A stretch of 64,000 bases of DNA from Clostridiales bacterium (lineage in GTDB: Bacteria; Bacillota; Clostridia; Oscillospirales; Oscillospiraceae), in assembly GCA_029008095.1 (NCBI GenBank), contig JAQXJB010000001.1:62001-126000 (forward strand). The letters are read 5' to 3'. The notes beneath the pieces were generated by a model that made no database searches, was not told where the DNA came from, and saw only the letters and a program-made list of their open reading frames with translations. The position numbers were made by a program, and so were the translations under genes. Shown piece by piece: positions 8,986-17,779 of this stretch; the stretch's first letter is position 1, and each line of letters starts with the position of its first letter.

Positions 8986-9840
8986 TCAGCGCCGTTGGAA
9001 CAGCAGCTCTATCATTCCCTCGCCCTCACGCAGGGCATCCTCGGACACGGAAGCTTTCATATAGCCATATTCGTCCTGTATGCCGGAGGCGTGCGGAACG
9101 TTCATAGCGCCTGCATCGCTGCCCGGAGCTACTACACCGCCGATATAAGACACCCGGGCAAGCTCAAGGGCATGATTCTCTGCGATACGCCGCAGCACCT
9201 CGTCGGGAAAAAGGCCGCTGCCGATAAGATTGCATATTGGCGCAAAGGTGGGCACCCAGACCGTATCGGAGGCGGCAAGATCGCTCATGGCCTGCTCATC
9301 CATATAGAAGCCGTGCTCTATGCTGTCCACTCCGGCGGCTACGGCAGCCTTCACCGGGTCGGCCCCGTTGCAGTGAGCCATGACCGCAAAGCCCTCGCCG
9401 TGGGCAATACGCACCATCTCCCCCAGCTCATCCTCACGCAAAGGCTCGCTGGTCAGCTTTCCGTACTCATTGAAATCGAGTATCCCGGTAGCCATTATCT
9501 TTATAAAATCTCCGCCCAGTTCCTTCACCTCGGCCACGAGCGCGCGGTACTCAGCCATGGTCTCATAGGAGCGTCCCAGCATATTGCCGTATCTCCCCTT
9601 CCGGTGGATGGCGAAGCAGGGCGTGCGGAAGCTGACGCCGTATTCCGGCGCTATCCTGGCAGCCAGGGCGGACACCCCGAATTTGTCTCCTCCGTCGCGG
9701 ATATATCCCACTCCGGCAGCCTTATATTCCTCCAGCTTCGCCCGCACCCAGCTTTCATCCGGGCCGCTGGCATGGCGCGCCTGCGCCTCACGCTGGCTGA
9801 CGCCGTCCAGCATGATATGGGCATGACATTCATACAGCAT
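8986..9840 (-). CDS. amidohydrolase family metal-dependent hydrolase
   Basis: A 284-aa amidohydrolase-superfamily enzyme with a TIM-barrel metal site. The expected ligands are visible: His6-x-His8 (CHAHIM), Lys114 (FIKIMATG), His156 (MAHCNG), His176 (SIEHG) and Asp242 (APGSDAGA). The lysine suggests a carbamylated two-metal centre as in imidazolonepropionase-like or prolidase-like members. The substrate is unknown. It lacks the usual amino-terminal beta-sandwich extension and starts almost at the HxH motif. It begins about 20 bp after the S21 terminator and has no obvious promoter of its own, so it may depend on read-through. Confidence 0.85.
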   Translation of the reverse strand: MLYECHAHIMLDGVSQREAQARHASGPDESWVRAKLEEYKAAGVGYIRDGGDKFGVSALAARIAPEYGVSFRTPCFAIHRKGRYGNMLGRSYETMAEYRALVAEVKELGGDFIKIMATGILDFNEYGKLTSEPLREDELGEMVRIAHGEGFAVMAHCNGADPVKAAVAAGVDSIEHGFYMDEQAMSDLAASDTVWVPTFAPICNLIGSGLFPDEVLRRIAENHALELARVSYIGGVVAPGSDAGAMNVPHASGIQDEYGYMKASVSEDALREGEGMIELLFQRR

Positions 9841-9860
9841 CCTATCATCTCCACAACGAT

Positions 9861-9889
9861 AAAGAGGCCGCCTGTCGGCGACCTCTTTT
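9861..9889 (-). terminator. terminator after S21 gene
   Basis: A 9-bp GAGGTCGCC/GGCGGCCTC stem with one G-U pair and a GACA loop (9864-9885), flanked by A and T runs, so it can act in both directions. Confidence 0.75.
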
Positions 9890-9898
9890 CTATAAGAA

Positions 9899-10084
9899 TC
9901 AATAATATCTCTTATTCTTATTCTTTCTTGCGGCCTCAGACTTCTTGCGGCGCTTTACGCTGGGGCTCTGGTAGTATTCCTTCTTTCTCAGGTCGGAAAG
10001 AACACCAGCCTTCGCACAGTTTCTCTTAAATCTTTTCAGCGCGCTGTCAAGGGACTCGTTTTCCTTTACTCTAACTTCAGACAT
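9899..10084 (-). CDS. rpsU: 30S ribosomal protein S21
   Basis: S21 (61 aa) is a small basic 30S protein involved in mRNA recognition at initiation. The pattern [18 protein letters not shown] followed by [15 protein letters not shown] and a lysine-rich end is typical. It has its own consensus promoter and terminator, so it is expressed as a single gene. Confidence 0.97.
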   Translation of the reverse strand: MSEVRVKENESLDSALKRFKRNCAKAGVLSDLRKKEYYQSPSVKRRKKSEAARKNKNKRYY

Positions 10085-10151
10085 TTATTTCCCTCCCTCC
10101 AATACGCCGTATGCCGGCGTTTAAGGGCCTCATTCGGCTTTAACGCTCAGT

Positions 10152-10180
10152 ATTATAATGCATGGCGGCAATATTGTCAA
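10152..10180 (-). promoter_or_regulatory. consensus promoter of rpsU
   Basis: Perfect TTGACA (10175-10180), 17-bp spacer and perfect TATAAT (10152-10157). The transcript start would be near 10145, giving a leader of about 60 nt. That leader holds a small ACGCCG/CGGCGT inverted repeat (10104-10120). Confidence 0.92.
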
Positions 10181-10196
10181 TAGTTAATCTGTTTTA

Positions 10197-12614
10197 TTAT
10201 GCCTGGGGCTTCAAAATCAGGTTGACCAACTTGTTTTTAACTACAATAGTCTTTACAAGCTGCATGCCTTCCATCATCTTGGCGATCTTGGGGTCGGCGC
10301 AGGCCGCGTCAATTACGGCCTGATCTTCAGAATCTGTGGCTACGGTGACGGTGGAGCGAAGCTTACCGTTTACCTGAACGGCAATGGTCTTCTCCGCCTC
10401 GACGGTCTTGCTCTCGTCATACTCGGGCCAGGCCTGAGTGCAGCACATACCCTCGAAGCCCATCATCTCCCAAATTTCCTCCGTGATATGAGGGGCGAAG
10501 GGAGAAAGCATCAGCAGCAGAGCCTTCATATCTCCGCGGCTCACGCCCTTGTCATAATACTCGTTGACAAGGCTCATAAGGGTGGCAATGGCGGTATTGA
10601 ACTTCATATCCAGAATATCGTCGCCAACCTTCTTGATAGCTCTGTGGATGGAGGCCTCATTCTCCTTTGAGTAGCCCTCGCCTTCGGCGGACTTGGCACG
10701 CTCGCCGAGATTCCAGATACGGTCGAGGAAGCGCTTGCAGCCCTTGACGGCATCGCTGGACCAGGGCGCGGCTTTCTCAAAATCGCCGATGAACATGATG
10801 TAAAGGCGCATGGTATCAGCGCCGTACTGGTTGATGATGTCGGTGGGGTTTACCACGTTGCCCCGGGACTTGGACATCTTCTCGCCGCCCTCGCCAAGGA
10901 TCATGCCGTGGCTGGTGCGCTTGGCGTAAGGCTCCTTGGTGGGCACAACGCCGATATCATACAGGAACTTATGCCAGAAGCGGGAATAAAGCAGGTGCAG
11001 GGTGGTATGCTCCATACCGCCGTTATACCAATCGACGCACTTCCAATAATCAAGAGCCTCTTTGGATACCAGTTCCTTATCGTTATGAGGGTCCATATAG
11101 CGCAGGAAGTACCAGCTGGAGCCCGCCCACTGAGGCATGGTATCGGTCTCGCGCTCAGCAGGGCCGCCGCAGCACGGGCAGGTGGTCTCCACCCAATCTC
11201 TCATCTTCGCGATGGGAGACTCGCCGTTATCGGTGGGCTCATAGGAATCCACCTCGGGCAGGAGCAGCGGGAGCTGGCTCTCATCAAGAGGTACGTAACC
11301 GCACTTCTCGCAGTGGATGACGGGGATGGGCTCGCCCCAATAGCGCTGGCGGGAAAACACCCAGTCACGGAGCTTATAATTGACCTTCTCATCACCGATG
11401 CCCCTGTCGGACAGCCACTTGATGATAGTCTTCTTGGCTTCGGTGACGTGCATACCGTCCAGAAATCCGGAGTTGACCATAACGCCGTCCTCGGTATCCG
11501 TATAGGCGGCCTCGTCAACGTTGCCGCCCTTTACGACCTCCACAATGGGGAAGCCGAACTTTTTGGCATACTCCCAGTCGCGTTCATCGTGGCCGGGAAC
11601 AGCCATGATAGCGCCGGTGCCGTAAGTAGCGAGGACATAATCGGAGATGCAGATGGGTATCTCCGCGCCGGTGACGGGGTTCACGGCGGAAACACCCTTC
11701 AGGGTAACACCGGTCTTTTCCTTATTCAGCTCCGTACGCTCAAAGTCGGACTTACCTGCCGCCTGAGCCTTATACGCTCTGACTTCATCGGCATTCTCCA
11801 GCACGTCCATCCACTTGTCAAGTATGGCATGCTCGGGAGAAACGACCATATAAGTAGCGCCGAAAATAGTATCGGGGCGGGTTGTGAATACACGGAGCTT
11901 ATCGCCGGTGGTGGTGGGGAAATCTATCTCTGCACCGGTGGAGCGGCCTATCCAGTTGCGCTGCTGTATTTTGACACGCTCGATAAAATCCAGATCATCA
12001 AGGTCATCGATAAGCCGCTGGGCGTACTCGGTGATTTTCAGCATCCACTGACTCTTTTCGCGGCGAACCACAGGACTGCCGCAGCGCTCGCAGACATTGT
12101 CCACGACCTCCTCGTTGGCAAGCACGCACTTGCAGGAGGTACACCAGTTGACGGGCATCTTGGCCTTATATGCCAGCCCCTTCTTGAAAAGCTGAAGGAA
12201 TATCCACTGAGTCCACTTATAATACTCGGGATCGGTGGTGCAGATCTCTCTGTCCCAATCGAAGCTGTAGCCCAGGCTCTTAAGCTGCTCCCGGAAATGA
12301 TTTACGTTCTTCTCTGTGACGATTTTGGGGTGAATATGGTTCTTGATGGCAAAATTCTCCGTTGGCAGGCCAAAAGCGTCGTAGCCTATGGGGAAGAGGA
12401 CGTTATACCCGTCCATTCTCTTCTTACGTGCCACTACGTCCATAGCGGTGTAGGGGCGGGCATGACCAACGTGCAGGCCGTTGCCGGAGGGATAGGGGAA
12501 CTCTACAAGGGCGAAGTATTTGGGCTTATCGCCGCCGGTGGGTGCGGCAAAGGTTTTCTCCTCTTCCCATCTCTTCTGCCACTTGCTTTCGATTTTATGG
12601 AATTCGTATTTCAT
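10197..12614 (-). CDS. leuS: leucyl-tRNA synthetase
   Basis: LeuRS (805 aa) charges tRNA-Leu with leucine in the cytoplasm. The class I HIGH-like motif is at 46-53 (GLHVGHAR) and KMSKS at 579-583. The CP1 editing domain shows TTRPDT (245-250) and GHDERD (341-346), so editing of misactivated amino acids is probably intact. Cysteines around 158-178 form a zinc knuckle. No T-box leader lies in front; the gene is 19 bp downstream of rsfS and appears to be the last gene of the smc-leuS operon. Confidence 0.98.
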   Translation of the reverse strand: MKYEFHKIESKWQKRWEEEKTFAAPTGGDKPKYFALVEFPYPSGNGLHVGHARPYTAMDVVARKKRMDGYNVLFPIGYDAFGLPTENFAIKNHIHPKIVTEKNVNHFREQLKSLGYSFDWDREICTTDPEYYKWTQWIFLQLFKKGLAYKAKMPVNWCTSCKCVLANEEVVDNVCERCGSPVVRREKSQWMLKITEYAQRLIDDLDDLDFIERVKIQQRNWIGRSTGAEIDFPTTTGDKLRVFTTRPDTIFGATYMVVSPEHAILDKWMDVLENADEVRAYKAQAAGKSDFERTELNKEKTGVTLKGVSAVNPVTGAEIPICISDYVLATYGTGAIMAVPGHDERDWEYAKKFGFPIVEVVKGGNVDEAAYTDTEDGVMVNSGFLDGMHVTEAKKTIIKWLSDRGIGDEKVNYKLRDWVFSRQRYWGEPIPVIHCEKCGYVPLDESQLPLLLPEVDSYEPTDNGESPIAKMRDWVETTCPCCGGPAERETDTMPQWAGSSWYFLRYMDPHNDKELVSKEALDYWKCVDWYNGGMEHTTLHLLYSRFWHKFLYDIGVVPTKEPYAKRTSHGMILGEGGEKMSKSRGNVVNPTDIINQYGADTMRLYIMFIGDFEKAAPWSSDAVKGCKRFLDRIWNLGERAKSAEGEGYSKENEASIHRAIKKVGDDILDMKFNTAIATLMSLVNEYYDKGVSRGDMKALLLMLSPFAPHITEEIWEMMGFEGMCCTQAWPEYDESKTVEAEKTIAVQVNGKLRSTVTVATDSEDQAVIDAACADPKIAKMMEGMQLVKTIVVKNKLVNLILKPQA

Positions 12615-12633
12615 CTATAAGACTTCCTTCTGT

Positions 12634-12999
12634 TTATTCATTGGGGGTGGTCAAATAAGCGATATCTACCTCGGGAGCATCGCTCCACAGTCGCTCCAGG
12701 TCATAGAAGCTGCGGGCTTCCTCAAGGAAGATGTGAACAATGACGCAGCCAAAGTCCATAAGCACCCATCCTCCGTCACGGTAGCCCTCAACTCTGCGGG
12801 GAGCTTCATCCAGCTCAGTGAGCTTTCTGCCCGCCTCGTCGGAAAGGCTCTTTATCTGACTGGTGGAGCCGGCGGTGCAGATGACGAAATAATCCGCAAG
12901 GACGGTTATATTGCCGGTCTGCAGAACGGTTATGTTCTTCGCTTTTTTGGAATCAAGTGCCCTGACTATGTTTTCCATTACTTCTTTTGTACTAAGCAT
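12634..12999 (-). CDS. rsfS: ribosomal silencing factor RsfS
   Basis: RsfS (121 aa, DUF143) binds L14 on the 50S subunit and blocks subunit joining under nutrient limitation. The family core appears as NITVLADYFVICTAGSTSQ, the GYRDGGWVLMDFG block and the VHIFLEEARSFYDLERLW ending. In many Firmicutes it directly follows nadD-yqeK; here an LCP gene lies in between. Confidence 0.95.
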   Translation of the reverse strand: MLSTKEVMENIVRALDSKKAKNITVLQTGNITVLADYFVICTAGSTSQIKSLSDEAGRKLTELDEAPRRVEGYRDGGWVLMDFGCVIVHIFLEEARSFYDLERLWSDAPEVDIAYLTTPNE

Positions 13000-13025
13000 T
13001 TATTAATCTCCTTTTTATTCCCGCT

Positions 13026-14699
13026 TTACCGCAGATCAGCCGGGCTGCCTCCACCCAGGTCGTCACCGGAACCGGAATCGGTCTTTTGCTCGGAACCCGA
13101 GTCAGGCTTGGGACTTTCTTCCCCATTCTCATCCCACGGAGATGGCGTATCCTCCGGAGCAGGCTCGGAAGACGGCTGGGTATCCGGGTCTTCGGAAGGA
13201 GGCGCGCTGGGTTCTGTCGTGGGTTCTTCTATAGGATCGGTCGTAGGTTCAGTAGTAGGATCAGTCGTAGGCTCATTAGTGGATTCAGGTTTATCAGTAG
13301 TCTCCGGAGGATTATCCTCGCCGGTGTTGTCCTCTTTATCGTCCGGGTCAGGCTTAACAGTATGGACAGTGTTATCGTAGAAGGAATCCAACCCGCCGGC
13401 AATAACTCCGGTGGTGGCATAAAGCTTGCCGTTTTCGTCTCTGGTGAGAACATTGAGGTTCTCGGCCTTTATGGGAGCAATATACGGATTGAGACTGCTG
13501 TTTATCATAGCCGTCCACAAATCCAGATAAATGGTGCAGTAAGACAGTCCCTTTACGCTGTCGTTATAATTGGCGGGCAGGGTCGAAAAGCTGATGGAGT
13601 CCGGAGAAAGCTTGAGCAGCTCCTGACCGTACCAGACCAGATTACCCACAGTAAGGTCGGTAGTCACATAGGTCTTGAATATCTCGGCGTAGTCGGTGAT
13701 ATTGGTTGCCAGATTTTTCATGGAAAGGCACTGCTTTGCCAGCGCCATAAGGAACGCCTGCTGAACCTCTATTCGCTTTATATCGCCCGCCGCATAGCCG
13801 GCGCGGTAGCGAACAACGCCCTCAGCCTTCTCGGGAGTAAGGAGCTGATAGCCCGCGGACACGTCAATGACGAGATTCTGCGTGGGGTCGTTATACTTCA
13901 TATCCTGGGGTACGTCGAAGTAAACGCCGCCGATGGTCTCAACAAGGGCTTTGAAGCCCGCCAGATTCACGCTGATATAGCTGTCCACCTCGAAACCGAG
14001 AATATCGGAAAGGCCTTCCACAAGCCCCTCGACGCCGTTGCCATTAAAGGCCTGAATCGTGTTGACCTTCTTGACAGGCCATTCCACGTTCACCAGGGTA
14101 TCGCGTGGGATGCTTATCATATTGAGCTTATGGTTCACCGTATCCAGGCGGCCAACTATCATGGTGTCGGTATTGCCGTTGCCCTGGTCATTGCCTACTA
14201 TAAGGAAGGTATACATGCCCTCCTGCCGGAGCCCATCAACGGGCGTCTTACTCGGGTTTGGACTCTTGTCGGCATCCGCGTCACCGCCTGAATGATTCGG
14301 GCCGTCATTGCCGCTGTTTATCTGTCCGTTATTCGTCTTATTGATATCCGGGGGCACTACGGTCATCTTATAGAAAACGACCGCGGCAACCACAAGCAGA
14401 AGTATCACGAGGATGACTACAAGCCGGGTGACCACCTTGCGCTTCTGGTATCTTTCCACGTCCTCCTCTATACGCTTGCGCTCCTCTGGCGTGCGGCGGC
14501 GGTGCTCCTCGGTATCCAGAGCCGCCTTGGCTTTCTCGATGCGGCGTCTGGCCAGCATACTGATCAGGCCGCCCTTACCGCTCTCGGACTCAGCGGAGGC
14601 TTTGGTCTTTGTCTCCTTTTTGCCGGTTTCCTGTTTTGGTACTTCTTTCTTTACCGCGTTTTTAGCGCTCTTTTTTTTTGAATTGCCATAAAGTTTCAT
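13026..14699 (-). CDS. LytR-CpsA-Psr (LCP) family cell-wall ligase with disordered tail
   Basis: LCP proteins transfer lipid-linked glycopolymers such as teichoic acids onto peptidoglycan outside the membrane. This 557-aa protein has a long charged cytoplasmic start (1-90), one membrane segment (about 91-111), a Gly/Asn/Pro linker and the LCP domain from about 160. Key motifs are DTMIVGRLD, ISIPRDTLV and VVRYRAGYAAGDIKRIEVQQ, with the arginines that bind the pyrophosphate. About 110 carboxyl-terminal residues are a Pro/Thr/Glu/Ser repeat region (EPTTDPTTEPTTDP), probably wall-spanning. It interrupts the usual nadD-rsfS pair. Confidence 0.92.
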   Translation of the reverse strand: MKLYGNSKKKSAKNAVKKEVPKQETGKKETKTKASAESESGKGGLISMLARRRIEKAKAALDTEEHRRRTPEERKRIEEDVERYQKRKVVTRLVVILVILLLVVAAVVFYKMTVVPPDINKTNNGQINSGNDGPNHSGGDADADKSPNPSKTPVDGLRQEGMYTFLIVGNDQGNGNTDTMIVGRLDTVNHKLNMISIPRDTLVNVEWPVKKVNTIQAFNGNGVEGLVEGLSDILGFEVDSYISVNLAGFKALVETIGGVYFDVPQDMKYNDPTQNLVIDVSAGYQLLTPEKAEGVVRYRAGYAAGDIKRIEVQQAFLMALAKQCLSMKNLATNITDYAEIFKTYVTTDLTVGNLVWYGQELLKLSPDSISFSTLPANYNDSVKGLSYCTIYLDLWTAMINSSLNPYIAPIKAENLNVLTRDENGKLYATTGVIAGGLDSFYDNTVHTVKPDPDDKEDNTGEDNPPETTDKPESTNEPTTDPTTEPTTDPIEEPTTEPSAPPSEDPDTQPSSEPAPEDTPSPWDENGEESPKPDSGSEQKTDSGSGDDLGGGSPADLR

Positions 14700-14724
14700 A
14701 AATCTCCCACTCCCGTACTACGGG

Positions 14725-15900
14725 TCACAATCCATGTTCCTTTAAATTATTTTCTATGTATTCAAGTGCGCCGGAGGATCTGGGATGCGGCACGATGTTT
14801 CTGGCCTTCATATCCTCTATGCTCATGCGCAGTCCCAGGCAAAGCGCCCGGTCAATATCCTCGTATGCAAGTCTGCGCAGCTCTTCCACGCCCTCGAAAT
14901 CTCTGTTAGGCTCCATATAGTCGGCTATATAGATTATCTTTTCCAGCAAGGTCATGCCGGGCCTGCCGGTGGTATGCCAGCGGATGGCCTCCCGCACCTC
15001 GGGCGAAATGCCGAACTCTGCCCAGGCCATGTCCGCGGCAGTCTTGGAATGGAGAAGCTTCGGCGCTTCCAATTCAAGTGTGTCTGTCACTGTACCATAT
15101 TTTTCGCACAATATCAACTGTTCCTTTGTGCTGCACTTTTTTGTTATATCATGCAGTATGCCCGCAGCCGCCGCGGAATAAACGTCCTCTCCCCAGCGCT
15201 CTGCCAGGCGGACGGCCTCCTGCTCGCAGCCCATCACATGGGCGACCCGTTTGGGGGCAAGCAGTTTTATGGCCTCCTCTCTCAACCAGTCAAGTTGAGG
15301 CTTAACTCCATAGAGCCGGTTTTTTACAATATAGGCATATACCTCCGGGGCAAGAAGCTCCCGGCCTTCGGCATTTGCTATCTTGCGGCGCAGCTCAGTG
15401 GAGGATATTTCTATGGGGCGCTCTGGAATAAATTCCACCTTAGCCGCCCAATCACGGCGCATGCGCCCGGCATATTCCTTCAGCTTCTCCGATTCGTCCG
15501 CCCTGTCGGCAACAGCGAAGCCCACTTCATTCAGCAGCTCCTCAAAGCGGTACCATTCGGTAAGGCTGTAAAACATATCTCCGCCCATGATGAGCCATAG
15601 CTCGTCCCCGGGATAGATTTCCCGCAGAGCCTTCACTGTGTCAACGGTGTAGCTTCTGCCGCCTCGGGTCAGCTCAATATCGCAGACCTCCGCCTTTTCG
15701 ACCCCGGCAAAGGCCAATCCGGCCATTTCCAGCCGCTGCTCCGCCGTGGGTGACGCCTCGGGCAGCTCCTTATGGGGCGGCTGGGCGGTAGGTACCACAA
15801 GCAGCTTATCCAGTCCAAGAGCCTTCACCGCATCGCCCGCGGCCTTTATATGTCCCACATGAGGGGGGTTAAAAGTTCCACCGTATATGCCGATCTTCAT
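14725..15900 (-). CDS. nadD: fusion: nicotinate-nucleotide adenylyltransferase NadD plus YqeK HD hydrolase
   Basis: Residues 1-198 are NadD, which makes deamido-NAD from nicotinate mononucleotide and ATP: GGTFNPPHVGH (8-18) and the ISSTELRRKI motif (165-174). Residues about 205-391 are a YqeK-type HD domain (a family known to hydrolyse Ap4A), with His221, His250-Asp251, His284 and Asp327 in the expected order. There is no stop codon or frame break between them. In many Firmicutes these are two adjacent genes. The next gene downstream is the LCP protein, then rsfS. Confidence 0.95.
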   Translation of the reverse strand: MKIGIYGGTFNPPHVGHIKAAGDAVKALGLDKLLVVPTAQPPHKELPEASPTAEQRLEMAGLAFAGVEKAEVCDIELTRGGRSYTVDTVKALREIYPGDELWLIMGGDMFYSLTEWYRFEELLNEVGFAVADRADESEKLKEYAGRMRRDWAAKVEFIPERPIEISSTELRRKIANAEGRELLAPEVYAYIVKNRLYGVKPQLDWLREEAIKLLAPKRVAHVMGCEQEAVRLAERWGEDVYSAAAAGILHDITKKCSTKEQLILCEKYGTVTDTLELEAPKLLHSKTAADMAWAEFGISPEVREAIRWHTTGRPGMTLLEKIIYIADYMEPNRDFEGVEELRRLAYEDIDRALCLGLRMSIEDMKARNIVPHPRSSGALEYIENNLKEHGL

Positions 15901-15951
15901 ACATAACCTCCACGCTCTCTGTCTGTCAGGTTGTACCGGTGTCTTTCGCCG

Positions 15952-16245
15952 TTATTTCACAAGCTCTATTTTAGGGTCCTCATCATTGCGCTTATATATC
16001 ACAAAGCGGCTGCCTATTACCTGCACTCCCTCGGCGCCGGTTCTGGCGGCCAGTTCGTCGCAGGCCTCGCGGGCGGTGAGCATGGAATTCTCCTGCACCT
16101 TGCACTTGATAAGCTCGCGGGCCTTCAGTGCGTCCGCCGCCTGCTTGACAAGGTTCTCGGTAACGCCGCTTTTTCCGATATAAACTATCGTGTCCTCGCT
16201 GTTGGCAAGGCTTCTGAGCTGAGCTCTCTGTTTTCCGGTCAGCAT
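15952..16245 (-). CDS. yhbY: YhbY-type RNA-binding (CRM domain) protein
   Basis: A 97-aa stand-alone CRM domain, a family linked to pre-50S ribosomes. It starts MLTGKQRAQLRSLAN and carries the GxxG loop (IGKSGVTENLV), then LIKCKVQENS and VQVIGSRFVIYKR. It overlaps the start of the downstream end of the pyrophosphatase gene by 7 bp, which suggests coupled translation. Confidence 0.93.
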   Translation of the reverse strand: MLTGKQRAQLRSLANSEDTIVYIGKSGVTENLVKQAADALKARELIKCKVQENSMLTAREACDELAARTGAEGVQVIGSRFVIYKRNDEDPKIELVK

Positions 16246-16847
16246 ATGTTATTCTCCTTAAAGTAATCAGTCAGTTTTTCCTTCATAGCCCGCAGCGCTC
16301 TCCCCCGGTGGGAAACGCTGTTCTTTTCCTCGGCGCTCACCTGAGCCAGAGTGCGCCCGAATTGCTCCATATAGAACACGGGATCATAGCCAAAGCCGTT
16401 CTCTCCGACAGGAGCGTATGTCAGCGTACCGTGGCACTCGCCAAGGGTCGTGAGCACATCGCCGTTTGGGAAAGCTACCGCTATGGATGAGACGAATTTC
16501 GCCGCGCGATGTTCCTCATTTTCCATGTTTTTCAGCAAATATTCCACTCTTTCCTCATCAGATCCGCAGTTTCCGTAGCGTGCGGAATAAATGCCCGGCT
16601 CGCCGTTCAGGGCCTCAACCGCTATTCCGGAATCGTCTGCGATGGCGGGCAGTCCCGAGGCCTCCATTGCCGCTCTGGCCTTGATAACTGCGTTCTCCTC
16701 AAAGGTCGTGCCGGTCTCCTCCGGCTCGGAGGCGATACCGGCCTCCTTCTGGGACATCACCTCGATGCCCAGTTCGGAAAGTATCTCCTTCATTTCCTTA
16801 AGCTTGCCCTTATTGTTGCTGGCAAGCACAAATTTCAAATTACTCAT
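16239..16847 (-). CDS. rdgB: non-canonical purine NTP pyrophosphatase (RdgB/HAM1)
   Basis: A 202-aa XTP/dITP pyrophosphatase that removes deaminated purine nucleotides from the pool. Signatures are ASNNKGKLKEMKEIL at the start, the IADDSGIAVEAL block, GFGYDPVF and SHRGRALRAMKE near the end. It overlaps ftsY by 8 bp and the YhbY gene by 7 bp. Confidence 0.95.
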   Translation of the reverse strand: MSNLKFVLASNNKGKLKEMKEILSELGIEVMSQKEAGIASEPEETGTTFEENAVIKARAAMEASGLPAIADDSGIAVEALNGEPGIYSARYGNCGSDEERVEYLLKNMENEEHRAAKFVSSIAVAFPNGDVLTTLGECHGTLTYAPVGENGFGYDPVFYMEQFGRTLAQVSAEEKNSVSHRGRALRAMKEKLTDYFKENNIC

Positions 16848-17751
16848 CGAGCAGCGCCCTCACAAAATCAGTTCCATCGAAATCGATAAGGTCCTCGGCC
16901 TTTTCGCCCACGCCAACGAGCTTGACCGGGATGCCCAGCTCGCCGCAGACGGCAAACACGATACCGCCCCGGGCAGTACCATCCAGCTTCGTGAGCACAA
17001 GGCCGGTGATATTGGCCGCGTTGGAAAATTGCTTGGCCTGAATAAGACCGTTCTGGCCGGTGGTGGCGTCGATGACCAGCAGGTTCTCGCGGGTTGCGCC
17101 GGGAAGCTCGCGGTCGATGATGCGGTTTATCTTGGCCAGTTCGTTCATAAGGTTCTGCTTGTTATGAAGTCTTCCCGCGGTATCGCAGATGATAACGTCG
17201 GCGCCGCGAGCCTTGGCAGCCGCGATGCCGTCATAAATAACCGCGCCGGGGTCGGAGCCTTCCTCATGCTTTACTATGTCCGCTCCCGCTCTCTGGGCCC
17301 AGATACTGAGCTGTTCTGCGGCCGCGGCACGGAAAGTATCGCCCGCGCAGAGCAGAACCTTCTTGCCCTCCCTGACATAGCGGGCGGCCAGCTTGCCTAT
17401 GGTGGTGGTCTTGCCGACGCCGTTTACACCGATGACAAGGATGATTGAGGGCTTGGTCTCCGTTTTTATGCCGTTGTCCTCAAAGGTCACTATCTCAGTG
17501 AGTATCTTTTCCAGCTCGGCCTTTATCTCGCTGCCGCCGCGTATGCCGTTCTTCTTGACTATCTCGCGGAGCTTGTCCACCGACTCGGTTGCTATCTCCA
17601 CGCCCACATCGGCGAGGATGAGGGTCTCCTCAAGTTCGTCGAAGAACTCGTCGTTAGCTCCGGTGAAGCTGTCAAACATTCCGTGGAGCTGGTTGCTTAT
17701 ATTGTTCCTTGTTTTCGCAAGGCCCTCTTTGATTTTGCTGAAAAAGCCCAT
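16840..17751 (-). CDS. ftsY: signal recognition particle receptor FtsY
   Basis: FtsY (303 aa) is the membrane-associated SRP-receptor GTPase that receives ribosome-nascent chain complexes. The N domain comes first and the G domain holds [10 protein letters not shown] (108-117), [27 protein letters not shown] and [10 protein letters not shown]. It lacks the long acidic A domain of enteric FtsY and opens with a short amphipathic stretch. It lies 28 bp after smc. Confidence 0.97.
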   Translation of the reverse strand: MGFFSKIKEGLAKTRNNISNQLHGMFDSFTGANDEFFDELEETLILADVGVEIATESVDKLREIVKKNGIRGGSEIKAELEKILTEIVTFEDNGIKTETKPSIILVIGVNGVGKTTTIGKLAARYVREGKKVLLCAGDTFRAAAAEQLSIWAQRAGADIVKHEEGSDPGAVIYDGIAAAKARGADVIICDTAGRLHNKQNLMNELAKINRIIDRELPGATRENLLVIDATTGQNGLIQAKQFSNAANITGLVLTKLDGTARGGIVFAVCGELGIPVKLVGVGEKAEDLIDFDGTDFVRALLDE

Positions 17752-17779
17752 TTCTGCCTCCGTATATCAGTAGTATGTA

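Noticed and set aside
9861..9889. CRISPR or short tandem repeat arrays anywhere in the window
   Set aside because: Hairpins such as this one are isolated terminators; I saw no regularly spaced direct repeats.
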